The position numbers and the translations under genes were made by a program. A stretch of 8,285 nt of DNA from Variovorax sp. Its GTDB lineage: Bacteria; Pseudomonadota; Gammaproteobacteria; Burkholderiales; Burkholderiaceae_C. The notes under the pieces are model-generated. The model did not search any database, had not been told where the DNA came from, and saw nothing but the letters and a program-made list of their open reading frames with translations. Location of the stretch: assembly GCA_028292835.1 (NCBI GenBank), contig JAQGLP010000070.1:1-8285 (forward strand), read 5' to 3'. Position 1 is the first letter of the stretch. Every line of letters starts with the position of its first letter. Of this stretch, positions 8,157-8,285 are shown one piece after another.

Positions 8157-8285
8157 TTACTCGCGGCTGGCGCGCTTGCGCTCGTTTTCCTTCAAGTAGC
8201 GCTTGCGCAGGCGCACGCTCTTGGGCGTGATCTCGACCAATTCATCGTCTTCGATGAATTCCACGCCGTACTCCAACGTCAACTG
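8157..8285 (-). CDS. typA: TypA/BipA translational GTPase, C-terminal end only
   Basis: The last 42 codons and the TAA stop of a gene that continues past the right edge. The minus strand reads QLTLEYGVEFIEDDELVEITPKSVRLRKRYLKENERKRASRE. The FIEDDELVEITPKSVRLRKRYL segment matches the distinctive C-terminus of BipA/TypA (E. coli has a closely similar FIDDDELVEVTP...IRIRKRHL ending). BipA is a ribosome-binding GTPase of about 600 residues, related to EF-G and LepA, that supports ribosome assembly and growth at low temperature or under stress. The GTPase domain lies outside the window, so integrity cannot be judged. The visible reading frame is uninterrupted. Confidence 0.92.
   Translation of the reverse strand, partial: QLTLEYGVEFIEDDELVEITPKSVRLRKRYLKENERKRASRE

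Overview
This window is a stretch of ordinary chromosome from a high-GC betaproteobacterium. The protein sequences, the gene order guaB-guaA / DUF4124 / rnfH-ratA / smpB, and short intergenic hairpin repeats of a type I associate with Comamonadaceae all suggest Burkholderiales, probably Comamonadaceae. This placement comes from recognition, not from a search. Every gene looks intact apart from the one cut by the right edge. There is no phage, transposon, CRISPR, tRNA or rRNA.

Layout from left to right: (1) a DUF72 TIM-barrel protein (+), convergent with guaA. (2) The guanine-nucleotide pair guaB-guaA on the minus strand. GuaB turns IMP into XMP and GuaA turns XMP into GMP. The 158-base gap between their start-proximal and stop ends holds a three-hairpin REP-like element next to guaB and a possible 16-codon leader ORF whose stop overlaps the guaA start. 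(3) A divergent promoter region, then a secreted DUF4124 protein (+) with what looks like an extremely short 5' leader. (4) rnfH and ratA on the minus strand, only 2 nt apart, divergent from smpB (+), the tmRNA-binding trans-translation factor. The same ratA/rnfH/smpB neighbourhood occurs in E. coli. (5) A small lipoprotein of the Yx(FWY)xxD family (+), ending at a strong bidirectional terminator. (6) A ten-helix EamA/DMT permease (-) and, at the right edge, the last 42 codons of typA/bipA (-).

Functionally the region is housekeeping: GMP synthesis, ribosome rescue and translation-associated factors (smpB, ratA, typA), and two exported proteins of unknown role. I see no new multi-gene system. 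The most interesting signals are small: the possible coupled leader ORF before guaA, the compound repeat between guaB and guaA, two related GCTATC-N5-GATAGC-type hairpins at two convergent junctions, a possible sliding-clamp-binding peptide at the N-terminus of the DUF72 protein, and a promoter that may make a nearly leaderless mRNA.
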